DNA of 64,000 bases from Planctomycetales bacterium ZRK34 (GTDB lineage: Bacteria; Planctomycetota; Phycisphaerae; Phycisphaerales; Zrk34), in assembly GCA_014873095.1 (NCBI GenBank), contig CP050848.1, positions 4,833,850-4,897,849 on the forward strand, read 5' to 3'. Position 1 is the first letter of the stretch, and each line of letters begins with the position of its first letter. Positions 15,054 through 24,409 of this stretch are shown one piece after another. The notes under the pieces are model-generated. The model searched no databases. It was not told where the DNA came from and saw only the letters and a list, made by a program, of their open reading frames with translations. A program made the translations under genes and the position numbers.

Positions 15054-17294
15054 ATGACGCGCATGAGACTGATCCTCCCGGTTCTGGCGTTCGTTGTGGC
15101 CGCTCAAACGGGTCTCCCGGTGGCGGTCGGGCAGTTGGCTGGCGGAGGCGGTGAAGTGTCGCCGCTGCAGGCCGGCGGAGCCGAGGCGCTGGCGCCTGAG
15201 CTCAAGAAGTCGCTGGACGCCTGGGAGGATTACATCCACTACCTGCGCGTGGCCAACCTCGAACTGGCGACCAGCGCCGGCACAGCCTTCCTCAACGCTG
15301 AGATGGCCCCCGAGCAGTTGCTGAACATCATCGAGGAATATTCCACCTATAAAGACTACGACACCACGCTGACGCGTGCTGAGAAGCTCGAAGGCGCCGC
15401 CGGGCAGCTTGCCAAGGACATCTCCGCCAAGATCAGCGGCGCGCGACTGGATGTGGCCCGTGAAGGGTCGCGCATCCGCCAGTCGATCGAACTGCTCGAC
15501 GACGGCCTGCGCCATCGTGTCAATGCACAGGCTCGACTGAAGCGCGCCGGCGAGTATGCCGCCCCGCAGCTTCTGGCGGTGTTGCTGAGCACGGACCCGA
15601 CCGACCAACAGCTTCGTCCCTACGTGATTGAAACCATGGTCGAACTCGGCCGCCCGCTGGTGGCGCCGCTGAGCGTTTCGCTGTCGCAGCTTCCGGCCGT
15701 GGCCAAGCAGCAGGTCGCCGAAGTGCTCGCCCGCATCGGTTACCCGCTGGCCCTGCCGTATCTCAAGGCCGAACTGGATCGCAAAGACATCCAGGACGAC
15801 ACCCGCAAGGTGTTGAATATCGCTTACACCCGCATCCTCGAGCGGACCGGCGTGCCCGCGTCGACCGGCGCTGATCGTCTGTTCTACATGCTTGCCGAGG
15901 ACTACTACTACGGCCGCGAAGACCTCATCGCTCAGCCCGACGCGCCGAACAATCTGATGTGGACCTATGAAAGCGGCTCGACGCTGCGTCCGGTCGAAAT
16001 CCCCACGCCGGTCTTCATCGACGTGATGGCCATGCAGGCGTCCCGCCGGGCGCTGCAGTTGAACCCCGACCTTTCGGCGGCGATGAGCCTGTGGCTGGCG
16101 GCGAACTTCCGTCGTGAAAACAACCTGCCCGACGGCGCCAGCGATCCCAGCTACGGCAAGAACATGCGCAGCCCGATGTTCTACGCCGAACTGGCTGGCC
16201 CGCGCCATCTGCACCCGGTGCTCCAGCGTGCCCTGGGTGATGAAGACCCGGCCCTGGCCCTCGATGTCATCGCCGCGCTCAACGCCACCGCCGGCACCTA
16301 CAGCCTTCTGAATATCGACGGCGACATCCAGCCGCTGATTCAGGCGCTCAGCTACCCCGATCGCCGGGTGCGTTTCGAAGCCGCCTTCACGATCGCCCGC
16401 TCGATGCCCCGCGCCAGCTTCTCCGGCGCTCAGCGTGTTGTGCCGGTGCTTGCCGAGGCTGTCCGCGAGCAGGCCAGCGACTACGCCGTCGCCATCGCCC
16501 CGGATACCGAAGCCCTCAACAACGTCTCCGGTCTGATCCAGGCCGCCGAAGCCAAGACCCAGATTCTTCTGGGCAACAACGTCGAAGTCGCCGCCGCTCA
16601 GATCGCCACCGCCCCGGGCGTCGATGTGATCGTGATCGATCTGCCGGTCGATCAGGCCGTCGCAGCTGTGGCCAATGCCCGTCGTCTGCCCAAGCTTTCC
16701 GCCACCCCGGTGGTGGTTCTGGCAGCCTCGGAAAACATCATTGCGGTCAACCGACTGCTCGGCCAGCAGCCGATGGTGATCGTCACCGATCGTGCGGCTG
16801 AAAAGGAAAAGATCGTCGAAGCGATCAAGCAGTCGTTGGCTTCCGGGCAGGGCGCTGAACTATCCGATGAACAGGCGCTCGGCTACGCCACCACCTCGCT
16901 GGACATGATCAAGTCGATGGTGCTGACCCGCAGCCCCGTGTTTGAGGCGCAGGATGCTCAGCCGGCCGTCGTCGAGGCGCTGGCCGATAAGCGTGACCCG
17001 GTCGTCCTTGGCGCCGCTGAAGTGCTGGCGCTGATGCCGAATGTGCAAGCCCAGGTCAAGCTCGCCGACGCGGCGCTGGCGGATCGTGCCCCGGCTCTGC
17101 AGGTGTCGCTGCTTCAGGCCCTGGCCCGCAGCGCCCGTCTCAACGGCAACCAGATCAACGAAATTCAGCTTCGCAACCTGATGAAGCTGGTCCAGAGCTC
17201 GACCGGCCCGCTGGCCGACGCCGCCGCCGAAGCGCACGGCGCGTTGAACCTGCCGACGTCCAATGCCGTCAAATTCGTCACGACCGGCGAATAA
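15054..17294 (+). CDS. Exported HEAT-repeat protein with a receiver-like insert
   Basis: A 746-residue protein of unknown function with a signal peptide (residues 1 to about 26: a basic start, hydrophobic core and AVG-Q boundary). After a helical region, HEAT-like helical pairs appear around 170-260, 380-450 and 620-720 (for example PYVIETMVELGRPLVAPLSV, EVLARIGYPLALPYLKAEL, LSYPDRRVRFEAAFTIAR). Residues about 505-605 read like a receiver or Rossmann domain: GVDVIVIDLPVDQAV, then TPVVVLAAS and PMVIVTD, in the positions of the receiver strands, but exported rather than cytoplasmic. The family is probably a planctomycete scaffold protein. A strong promoter precedes it and a strong terminator follows, so it is transcribed alone. 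Confidence 0.75.
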   Translation: MTRMRLILPVLAFVVAAQTGLPVAVGQLAGGGGEVSPLQAGGAEALAPELKKSLDAWEDYIHYLRVANLELATSAGTAFLNAEMAPEQLLNIIEEYSTYKDYDTTLTRAEKLEGAAGQLAKDISAKISGARLDVAREGSRIRQSIELLDDGLRHRVNAQARLKRAGEYAAPQLLAVLLSTDPTDQQLRPYVIETMVELGRPLVAPLSVSLSQLPAVAKQQVAEVLARIGYPLALPYLKAELDRKDIQDDTRKVLNIAYTRILERTGVPASTGADRLFYMLAEDYYYGREDLIAQPDAPNNLMWTYESGSTLRPVEIPTPVFIDVMAMQASRRALQLNPDLSAAMSLWLAANFRRENNLPDGASDPSYGKNMRSPMFYAELAGPRHLHPVLQRALGDEDPALALDVIAALNATAGTYSLLNIDGDIQPLIQALSYPDRRVRFEAAFTIARSMPRASFSGAQRVVPVLAEAVREQASDYAVAIAPDTEALNNVSGLIQAAEAKTQILLGNNVEVAAAQIATAPGVDVIVIDLPVDQAVAAVANARRLPKLSATPVVVLAASENIIAVNRLLGQQPMVIVTDRAAEKEKIVEAIKQSLASGQGAELSDEQALGYATTSLDMIKSMVLTRSPVFEAQDAQPAVVEALADKRDPVVLGAAEVLALMPNVQAQVKLADAALADRAPALQVSLLQALARSARLNGNQINEIQLRNLMKLVQSSTGPLADAAAEAHGALNLPTSNAVKFVTTGE

Positions 17295-17322
17295 ACAACC
17301 TATAAAAACTGCTGAAAACAAG

Positions 17323-17353
17323 CCCGATGCGGTCTCTACCGCATCGGGTTTTT
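17323..17353 (+). terminator. Intrinsic terminator after the HEAT-repeat gene
   Basis: A perfect 10-bp stem CCCGATGCGG/CCGCATCGGG (17323-17332 with 17339-17348), a 6-nt loop and TTTTT (17349-17353). Confidence 0.9.
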
Positions 17354-17441
17354 ACTATGGCCCGTTTCGGTCAAGTCCTTGTGTTTTAAAGTCGATAAAC
17401 GACCATACGTTCACCGACTTTTATCATGGAGGGCGCTGATT

Positions 17442-18662
17442 GTGCCTGCTGTCCTCAAACCTCAGCAACTGGAACCGGGGATGACACTGGCCGATGCCGT
17501 CTGGCGCGGCGCGATGATGCTGCTGCCGGGCGGTCGTACGCTCACCGATGCGGACATCTCCGTACTTCGCCGGCGCTTTCCCGAACAGCGCATTCGCATT
17601 GCCGATCCCGCGCTGGACAGCATCGTCGATTTCGAAGACGACTCGATGGATTCCAAAACCGTCGCCGGCGCCATGGCCAAGACCGCCGAAGTGATGGACA
17701 TGATCATGGACGACACGCGTCGTCAGCGCACCCGCGCCAACAACAGCAACTTCTCCGACATCGAACGCGCCGTCTCCAACGTCATCGCTTACCTGCTGGC
17801 CAATCCCGTCGGACAGATCCTGCCCAAGGTCCCGTTCATGCCGGAGACCTATCTGTCGGATCACATGTCCAACGTGTTCTATCTGTCGATGCAGTTGGGT
17901 ACGAAACTGCAGTGGTACGTCATGGCCGAGCGCGGCCGGCAGACCAACTGCCGTGAACTGTCGCCGATGCTCGCCCGCAGCCTGCTCCCGCTGGGGCTGG
18001 GCGCTTTGTACATGGACATGGGCATGATGGAGCTTTCGGAATACGAAGACCGCGAAGGGCCGCTCACCGACAGCGACTGGGAACGGGTGCACGAGCACCC
18101 CAACGAGGCCGTGAAGGTGCTGCCGAAGTCGATGCCCGCCGCGGCGCGCATGATCGTTCGCACGCATCATGAAACATGCGATCGGTCCGGCTATCCGATG
18201 CGGCCCGAGCCGGAAAAAATGCATGTGTTCACCCGAATCATTCGCATCGCCGATGTGTTCGACGCCGCCACCACGCCGCGTCCCTATCGCCCGGCGAAGT
18301 CCGCCATCCGCGTGCTTTGGGAAATGACCCACGGCCCGCAGCGCCTGCAGTTTGACCCCACCCTGGTGGCGGCCTTCAACGAACTGGTCATGCCGTTTCC
18401 CGTCGGCACACGCATCGAACTCGACGATCAGCAGACCGCCGTCGTCGTGGGCCATTCCAAGGATCCGTTCCGCCCCAAGGTCGTGATCGCCATCGATGAA
18501 CGCGGTCGTGTCAAACCCGCCGAGGCCATCGGCGACGCGATCGAACTCGATGAAGACTGCGGCCGGCGCATGGCCCGTGTGGACGGCGAAGACGTGTCGT
18601 ACCTCTACAAGCAGGTCCCCGCCGAGTCACCCGCCGCCTGCGACACACCCGCCGCCAAATGA
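17442..18662 (+). CDS. Degenerate HD-GYP domain protein
   Basis: A 406-residue protein. The start is a GTG with GGAGGG eight bases upstream; a longer in-frame start at 17379 has no ribosome-binding site. Residues about 130-340 align with the HD-GYP fold: THHETCDRSGYP (242-253) retains the second-half signature, and RIADVFDAATTPRPYRP (about 268-284) retains the metal-binding Asp region. The usual HDxGK is replaced by YMDMGM, with Met191-Asp192 where His-Asp is expected. Loss of this His should impair c-di-GMP hydrolysis, so a binding or sensing role is more likely. A C-terminal small beta domain (about 320-390) resembles PilZ-associated regions only loosely. Confidence 0.75.
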   Translation: MPAVLKPQQLEPGMTLADAVWRGAMMLLPGGRTLTDADISVLRRRFPEQRIRIADPALDSIVDFEDDSMDSKTVAGAMAKTAEVMDMIMDDTRRQRTRANNSNFSDIERAVSNVIAYLLANPVGQILPKVPFMPETYLSDHMSNVFYLSMQLGTKLQWYVMAERGRQTNCRELSPMLARSLLPLGLGALYMDMGMMELSEYEDREGPLTDSDWERVHEHPNEAVKVLPKSMPAAARMIVRTHHETCDRSGYPMRPEPEKMHVFTRIIRIADVFDAATTPRPYRPAKSAIRVLWEMTHGPQRLQFDPTLVAAFNELVMPFPVGTRIELDDQQTAVVVGHSKDPFRPKVVIAIDERGRVKPAEAIGDAIELDEDCGRRMARVDGEDVSYLYKQVPAESPAACDTPAAK

Positions 18663-19125
18663 TCCGAATGACCTACGTTTAGCCGCGACCCGAAGGGGAG
18701 CGCGTCCGCTCGATATCCCTCCCGAAAATACCCAGGCGCCAGATCATGGCCGATCAAAGCCCCATGGTTCAACCCCCACTGGCCACCGATTGGTGGACAA
18801 CATCTTCAACCCCGCCGAGGCCGACTGGGCCACAGACGATGACCCAAACATCTGCTGCAATCTGAAGTTCATATCGCATCCATTTTAAAGACCATATTTA
18901 ACTTAAATATGGTCTTCGAAACAGGCTTATTCGTCGCTGAATCAAGAAGATTTGTTGCGGCGTGTGGGGCCTATCGTGAAAGCGACTCGGGGATCAGGTC
19001 GTGATTGTGGTTGAAGACTTATGGCTCTGCTCCCGGCGATGCGGGTGATTTCTTTGGGCACGGCCGAGGTGGCTGGGCCACAGAAGGCGGCCAAGCTTCT
19101 TTCGGCATTCATGTGGCATGACAAA
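18663..19125. other. Non-coding gap with an AT-rich perfect palindrome
   Basis: No gene is supported. AGCCGCGACCCGAAGGGGAG (18681-18700) looks like a fragment of a dispersed repeat. A perfect inverted repeat AAGACCATATTTAA/TTAAATATGGTCTT (18888-18901 with 18903-18916) separated by a single base stands out by its low GC content. It lies between convergent genes and may serve as a bidirectional terminator. Confidence 0.55.
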
Positions 19126-19824
19126 TCAGAACGCGATGCGACCGGCCGGCACCGTCGGGTCGTTGCCGAAGTCGTAGGTGCGCATCGTGTGGCTGCGGCG
19201 GATATATGTCGCAATAGTCGCCAGAAACATCACCGCGGCGCACGCAGGCGGCGCCCAGTTCAGATACGGATACACCGGGCGGTATGCCAGCGAGCACAAC
19301 CGCTGCTCGTGCAGCGCCAGCGGCCACGGGGCCGCGGTGGCGCCTTGGCCGCAGTAACGCATCGCCAGAATCAACTCCTTGAGTTCGGCGGCGGGGGCGG
19401 CGTTTTCGGTGTCGATGTTCTGTCGCTGCATCCATTGATTGACCACCGATGGTAAAAATACATCTTTGCGCGGCGATTCGGTCGGCAGGTTCAACACGCG
19501 CCCGATGCTGTGGGCGTTGGAGGTCACATCGATCTCCAGCACGCTCACCACGCCGCTGGGCTGGGTCAACGCCAGCGTCAGGCGGCAAGCTTCGGCAGTC
19601 AACTTCTCCGGCGGAATCTCGCCGGTTGCGTGCAGCGTCAGCGAGCGGTACGCCCCCGAGGCCGGCCGCAGCGTCACGGAAGATTCAAACGGGTGCGGCA
19701 ACATCTCAGCCTGAACGTGGTCGATCACGACGTACAACGCGCCCGTGACCGGGATCAGGCACAGACTGGTTGCGATGAATGCGAGGGTCGGCAGTAAGGG
19801 TCGGCGCATGGGCTGCTCCGACAT
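19126..19824 (-). CDS. Hypothetical membrane protein with two terminal transmembrane segments
   Basis: A 232-residue protein I do not recognise. It has a hydrophobic segment at about residues 10-34 and another at about 190-208 (APPACAAVMFLATIATYI), with about 150 residues between them that are probably extracytoplasmic and rich in beta-type sequence. Its short C-terminal tail would be cytoplasmic. It lies 41 bp downstream of the RND pump gene on the same strand and may be the last gene of the tetR-MFP-RND operon, but nothing in it resembles an outer-membrane channel protein. Confidence 0.6.
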   Translation of the reverse strand: MSEQPMRRPLLPTLAFIATSLCLIPVTGALYVVIDHVQAEMLPHPFESSVTLRPASGAYRSLTLHATGEIPPEKLTAEACRLTLALTQPSGVVSVLEIDVTSNAHSIGRVLNLPTESPRKDVFLPSVVNQWMQRQNIDTENAAPAAELKELILAMRYCGQGATAAPWPLALHEQRLCSLAYRPVYPYLNWAPPACAAVMFLATIATYIRRSHTMRTYDFGNDPTVPAGRIAF

Positions 19825-19865
19825 CGCCCATCGGCAGTTGGAGCCCGGCGGTTCAGCCCATTGGC

Positions 19866-22800
19866 TCAGTTGCTCTGTTCAACGGGAGAATCGCTACCGC
19901 CTGTGACTTTTGAAGCGGCTTTAACGACCATGTCCCGCACATCAAAGACCAGGCTCAGCAGCAGCGGCACCAGCACCAGCGTAAACACCGTCGAGCAGAC
20001 CAGCCCGCCGACGATCACGCTGCCCAGACCGCGATACAGTTCCGACCCGGCGCCCGGAAACAACACCAACGGGAGCATACCGCCCACGCTGGTCAGCGTC
20101 GTCATGAAGATCGGCCGCACGCGCGAACGCACCGATTCGGCGATCGCCTTCTTCGGCGGAAGCTTCTCGGCGACCTCGCCTTCGACCTGCACTTCCGCCA
20201 CGCCGTTGATCAGGTTCAACGACTGGTGCACGATCAGAATCGCGTTGTTGACCACGATGCCGATGAGGATCACGAACCCGAGCATCGTCAGCACATCAAG
20301 CTGCTGGCTCGGAATAATCTCGTGGCAGAGGCGCAACGCCACGAACCCGCCGACCGTCGCCAGCGGCACGCTGAACATGATCACCAGCGGGTAGAACCAG
20401 CTTTCGAACAGCGCCGCCATCAGCAGGAACACCACGATCAACGCGAGGAACATGCGGCTGGAAATCAGCGCGATCAGCGACTCAACGTTGAAGCCGGTCC
20501 ACTCGCCGAGCAGGGCGTGCTTGACCTCGCGCAGCTTCGCCGCCGAGCCGGCCAGGTTTGTCGACACCGTCGGCGGGATCACACCCTGGGCGCGCATCTC
20601 AGCGATGTCGGCGTTGATCTGATTCATCGCCTCTTCGAGCGGCATTTCCTGCGGCAGGTTGATCGACAGAATCACAGCCCGCTGTTCTTCGACGCGGTTG
20701 ATCTGCTGCGGGGCGACGGTGCGATAAACATCAGCGATCGACGCCAGTGGAACCGTCATGCCGATCGGCGTGGCGATGGGGGCCTGTTCGATCGAGGCGC
20801 CGGCGTCGCCGTGGTCGGAGTCGGCGGTGATGACTTTCAGGTCGACGTTTTTACCTTCGTTGAGGTAGTCGCCGATGATCGCGCCGTCGCCGAGCATCTG
20901 CACGGCGGTGTTGATGTCGCCTTGGCCCAGACCTACGTCGGTGGCTTCGACGGGCTTGCGCTCGATGACGATTTCCGTGCCGGGCATGTTGAAGTTCGAC
21001 GGGTCCGGCTGAAGGCGCATAAACCCGTACTGCGCGCCGTAGCGCTGATACAGAAGGCTGGCGATGCGGGTGACCTGATCGAGCTGAGGGCCGGCGATTT
21101 CGAGTTCCATCGCATCACCACTGCCGCGCGTGGCGGTACGGAACAGCGGGCGCTGCTGAGCGAACCCGATGGCATCGGGGATGCCTCGCATCGAGTCGTT
21201 CATCAGGTCGGCCACCGGCGCGACATTGCTGTCGTCGCTGGAGATACCGCCCATGAAGATCAGGTCCGGCAGCGCCACGAAGAAAAAGTTTTCCAGCGCC
21301 GGGGGTTGAACCATTTTGGTTTCGCCGGTCTGCATGTTGACCGACGGCACGGGCGGCAGGTTTTTGGCGGCTTCGGGGTCATTGCGCGCTTCCCAGTAGG
21401 GGCGCAGCTTGGTCTCGATGCGCTCGCCGATGGTCTGCTGCTGATCGATGTTGTAACCCGACGGAATGAGCATGATGGCGAACACGAGATTGCGATTGCC
21501 CGCCGGCAGGTAGCTCGACGGCGGCATCAGCAGATAGCTGGCGGCGATCGACCCGATGGTCATGCCCGCAATGATCAGCGGCCGGATCACCCACGAATGA
21601 TTCAGCCGCTCGATGATGCTTGCGAATCCGTTGACCATGGCCGTGGGCAGGTGCAGCAGCACCCACTTGACGCCGTGAGGCACGCGCGATGTGTTGGATG
21701 ATGGATCGTCGGATTCATCTTTCCGGGGGCGGGGGCGGAGCCAGCGCGAGGCGGCGGTGGGGATGACGGTGATTGACACGATGAGGCTGAGCGTCACCGC
21801 GGCGCAGATCGCCAGCGAGATGTCACGGAACAACTGGCCGGCCTCTTCCTGAATGAACAACACCGGCAGGAACACCGACAGCGTCGTCAGCGTCGAGGCG
21901 AGCACCGCGCCCCAGACTTCCTTCGCCGCCCGGTAGGCCGCGGTCATCGGCTTTTCGCCGAGCGTGCGGTGGCGGTCGATGTTTTCGAGCACCACGATGG
22001 CGTTGTCGACCACCATGCCGACGGCGAAGGCCAGACCCGCCAAACTGATGACATTGAGGCTGCGCCCCATCGCCACCATCGCCACGAACGTTCCGACGAC
22101 CGACACCGGAATCGCCAGCGCGATGATCAGCGTTGATCGCACACTGCGCAAAAACGCCAGCAGCACGCATACGGCGATCGACCCGCCGACCCAGAGGTTG
22201 GTTTGCACCAGGTCCAGCGCCTGGTAGATGTAGACCGTCTGGTCGTAGACCTGCTCGGCGGTGATTTCACCCTTGAGCCCGAGGCGTTTGGACTCGGCCG
22301 GCAGCAGGTTGTTTTTCACTTCGTCCAGGCGCTGCTGAAAACCTTTCATGACCTCGATGACGTTGGAGCCGACTTCACGCTGGGCGTTCATGGCGACCAC
22401 GACACGGCCCTTGTTGCGGACCATCCGGTCGGCTTCCTTGTATGTCAACTCGGCGGTCGCCACATCCTTGACGCGCACGACCGGCTCACCGGGGGCCGAC
22501 AGCAGCGTGTTGTCGATCTGGTCGAGTCGATCGTATCGCCCGACGCTGCGGATGCGGATATCACGCTTGCCTTCGGCGAGCTGCCCGGCCGAGGCGTCGA
22601 TGTTCTGGGCTCGCAGCGCCGCGACGAACTGCGTCGGCGTGATGCCGCGCTGCGCCAGGGCTTCGGGGTCGACTTTGACGCGCACCTCGCGCTCGATGCC
22701 GCCGACGACATTGACCTCGCTGATGCCCGGCACGCGCTCCATCTCGGGTTTGACACGATCGTCGAGAAAGTCGTAGAGCGTGCGGATGTCGTAGTCCGGG

Positions 22801-23240
22801 TCCGTCGAGGAGAAGATGACCCACGCGATGTAATCACGGTCGGCGGGGTTGGTCGCTTCGACGACGGGTTCGTCGACATTTTCCGGGTAATCGGGCACTT
22901 CGCGGAGCTTGTCGGAAGCTTCACGCAGGGCTTCTTCCTTGGTGGTGCCCTGGACAAATTCGAGAGTGATCTGGCCCTGGCCCTGGCTGCAGACGCTGAT
23001 CATCTTCGACAGGCCGGCGATCGATTTGATCTTGTCTTCCTGCTCCTGAATGATCTCGGTTTCGACCTGCTGGGGCGTGGCGCCTTCCCAACGCGTCGTG
23101 ATCGACACGACGGTGGTTTCGATGTTGGGCGTGAGCTGGATCGGAATCTGCCCGATGCTGATCACACCAAACAGCACAATCAGCAGCACACCCACGCTGA
23201 TCGTCACCGGCTTCGAAATGGAAAAACGGATGATATCCAT
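19866..23240 (-). CDS. RND-family efflux transporter permease (HAE1/AcrB-like)
   Basis: A 1124-residue inner-membrane proton-driven pump subunit. The N-terminus begins MDIIRFSISKPVTISVGVLL, typical of the family. Two sets of membrane segments surround two large periplasmic porter loops. The proton-relay helix reads GMVVDNAIVVLENI, where AcrB has DD; the second Asp is Asn, a variant common in HAE1 proteins. The second half has LGFVILIGIVVNNAILIVH. The protein is slightly longer than AcrB. The membrane-fusion partner gene is 52 bp upstream. No TolC-like gene is adjacent. The substrate is unknown. Confidence 0.95.
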   Translation of the reverse strand: MDIIRFSISKPVTISVGVLLIVLFGVISIGQIPIQLTPNIETTVVSITTRWEGATPQQVETEIIQEQEDKIKSIAGLSKMISVCSQGQGQITLEFVQGTTKEEALREASDKLREVPDYPENVDEPVVEATNPADRDYIAWVIFSSTDPDYDIRTLYDFLDDRVKPEMERVPGISEVNVVGGIEREVRVKVDPEALAQRGITPTQFVAALRAQNIDASAGQLAEGKRDIRIRSVGRYDRLDQIDNTLLSAPGEPVVRVKDVATAELTYKEADRMVRNKGRVVVAMNAQREVGSNVIEVMKGFQQRLDEVKNNLLPAESKRLGLKGEITAEQVYDQTVYIYQALDLVQTNLWVGGSIAVCVLLAFLRSVRSTLIIALAIPVSVVGTFVAMVAMGRSLNVISLAGLAFAVGMVVDNAIVVLENIDRHRTLGEKPMTAAYRAAKEVWGAVLASTLTTLSVFLPVLFIQEEAGQLFRDISLAICAAVTLSLIVSITVIPTAASRWLRPRPRKDESDDPSSNTSRVPHGVKWVLLHLPTAMVNGFASIIERLNHSWVIRPLIIAGMTIGSIAASYLLMPPSSYLPAGNRNLVFAIMLIPSGYNIDQQQTIGERIETKLRPYWEARNDPEAAKNLPPVPSVNMQTGETKMVQPPALENFFFVALPDLIFMGGISSDDSNVAPVADLMNDSMRGIPDAIGFAQQRPLFRTATRGSGDAMELEIAGPQLDQVTRIASLLYQRYGAQYGFMRLQPDPSNFNMPGTEIVIERKPVEATDVGLGQGDINTAVQMLGDGAIIGDYLNEGKNVDLKVITADSDHGDAGASIEQAPIATPIGMTVPLASIADVYRTVAPQQINRVEEQRAVILSINLPQEMPLEEAMNQINADIAEMRAQGVIPPTVSTNLAGSAAKLREVKHALLGEWTGFNVESLIALISSRMFLALIVVFLLMAALFESWFYPLVIMFSVPLATVGGFVALRLCHEIIPSQQLDVLTMLGFVILIGIVVNNAILIVHQSLNLINGVAEVQVEGEVAEKLPPKKAIAESVRSRVRPIFMTTLTSVGGMLPLVLFPGAGSELYRGLGSVIVGGLVCSTVFTLVLVPLLLSLVFDVRDMVVKAASKVTGGSDSPVEQSN

Positions 23241-23281
23241 GGGTTACTCAACCAATGCGGGAGCGATAGCAAACGTGATAT

Positions 23282-23307
23282 GGCGGGGAGAATTAATTCT
23301 CCCCGCC
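23282..23307. repeat. 26-bp perfect palindrome, copy 1
   Basis: GGCGGGGAGAATT joined directly to its reverse complement. An identical copy lies at 37936-37961. Here the palindrome forms the end of the membrane-fusion protein gene: its last codons and the TAA stop (Gly-Gly-Glu-Asn-stop) are read from it. Confidence 0.9.
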
Positions 23308-24405
23308 TGCGTTGAGGACATTGACAGGCTGGCCGGGGAACAGGCGTTCGTTGCCCTCGATCACGACCTGGTCGCCGGGCGTCAGGTCGGCGTCGACGAC
23401 GAACCGATCGCCCTGGCCGAAGCGAACGATCACGGGCACGGCCACAGCCACACCGCCGCGCACGGCGTAGACGAGGCTGCCGGTCTTCGTGGTGATCACC
23501 GCATCGCGCGGCGTCGTCAGTGCATCGATCGTCTTGCCGGTCGGAAGCTGCGCCGAAGCGCTCATGCCGGGTTTGATCATGCCGTCGGGATTGTCGAGTT
23601 TGAACAGCACGCGGAACGTGCGGGCCTGCGGATCGCCATCAGGCACGATGCTGAACACCTTCGCCTGTCGCACCGCCTCCACCGCGTCGATCTTCAGATC
23701 GACCGCCTCGTCCATCGGCACCACATCAACCATGAACTGCGGCACGTTCAGCTTCACCTTCACCCGCACGGTTTCGACCAGCTCGACGACCGGATCGCCG
23801 GGGCTGACCCACTGGCCGACCTCGGTGCTCTTGCGCGTGATATAGGCATCAAACGGGGCGATTACGCGGGTTTTATCCAGTTGGATTTTCAGCGCCTGCA
23901 GATTGCCACGGGCCCGCTCCAGCGCCGCCTGGGCCAGGGAAAGCCGCGCCTGGGCGACGGATTCAGAATCGCGCGAGTCGTCGAGTTCTTTCTGGCGGGC
24001 GACGTCCGAGGCGACCAGTTGTTCCAGGCGTTTGCGACTGCGCGAGGCGGTGGCAAGCTGGGCCTGCATCTGGTCGACATCGGCCTGGGCTTCGTGAATC
24101 TGCGCCTCGGCGATCTGCTCGTTGACCTTCAGCAGGGCGTCGTCGATCTGCGCGACGACTTCGCCTTGCTTGACGGTTGTGCCCGGCTCGGCGGGGCCGA
24201 CGGTCACGCGGCCGGACTCTTCGGCGGCGACGATGGTGCGGCGAGACGGTTCGATCTGCCCGGTGACCAGTCGCTTTTCGATGACGGAGAGCTTTTTGAT
24301 CTCGCCGATGCGGACCGCCGCCGGCGGAGCGCCCTGGGCCAGCAGTTGCGAAGCGATCAGGCCGAACCACAGCACGGCGAAGAGATTTCTTGTCGTGGCA
24401 AACAT
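23293..24405 (-). CDS. RND efflux periplasmic adaptor (membrane-fusion protein)
   Basis: A 370-residue adaptor linking the RND pump to an outer-membrane channel. A signal peptide (MFATTRNLFAVLWFGLIASQLLAQ) is followed by a strand-rich lipoyl half-motif (TIVAAEESGRVTVGPAEPGTTVKQGEVVAQID), a coiled-coil hairpin (about 95-165), the second lipoyl half (LDKTRVIAPFDAYI) and the beta-barrel and membrane-proximal domains. ATG 24405, preceded by AGAAG, is preferred to upstream in-frame codons that overlap the tetR end. The gene begins four bases after tetR. Its stop codon lies within a 26-bp palindromic repeat. Confidence 0.92.
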   Translation of the reverse strand: MFATTRNLFAVLWFGLIASQLLAQGAPPAAVRIGEIKKLSVIEKRLVTGQIEPSRRTIVAAEESGRVTVGPAEPGTTVKQGEVVAQIDDALLKVNEQIAEAQIHEAQADVDQMQAQLATASRSRKRLEQLVASDVARQKELDDSRDSESVAQARLSLAQAALERARGNLQALKIQLDKTRVIAPFDAYITRKSTEVGQWVSPGDPVVELVETVRVKVKLNVPQFMVDVVPMDEAVDLKIDAVEAVRQAKVFSIVPDGDPQARTFRVLFKLDNPDGMIKPGMSASAQLPTGKTIDALTTPRDAVITTKTGSLVYAVRGGVAVAVPVIVRFGQGDRFVVDADLTPGDQVVIEGNERLFPGQPVNVLNAGGEN

Positions 24406-24409
24406 CGGG

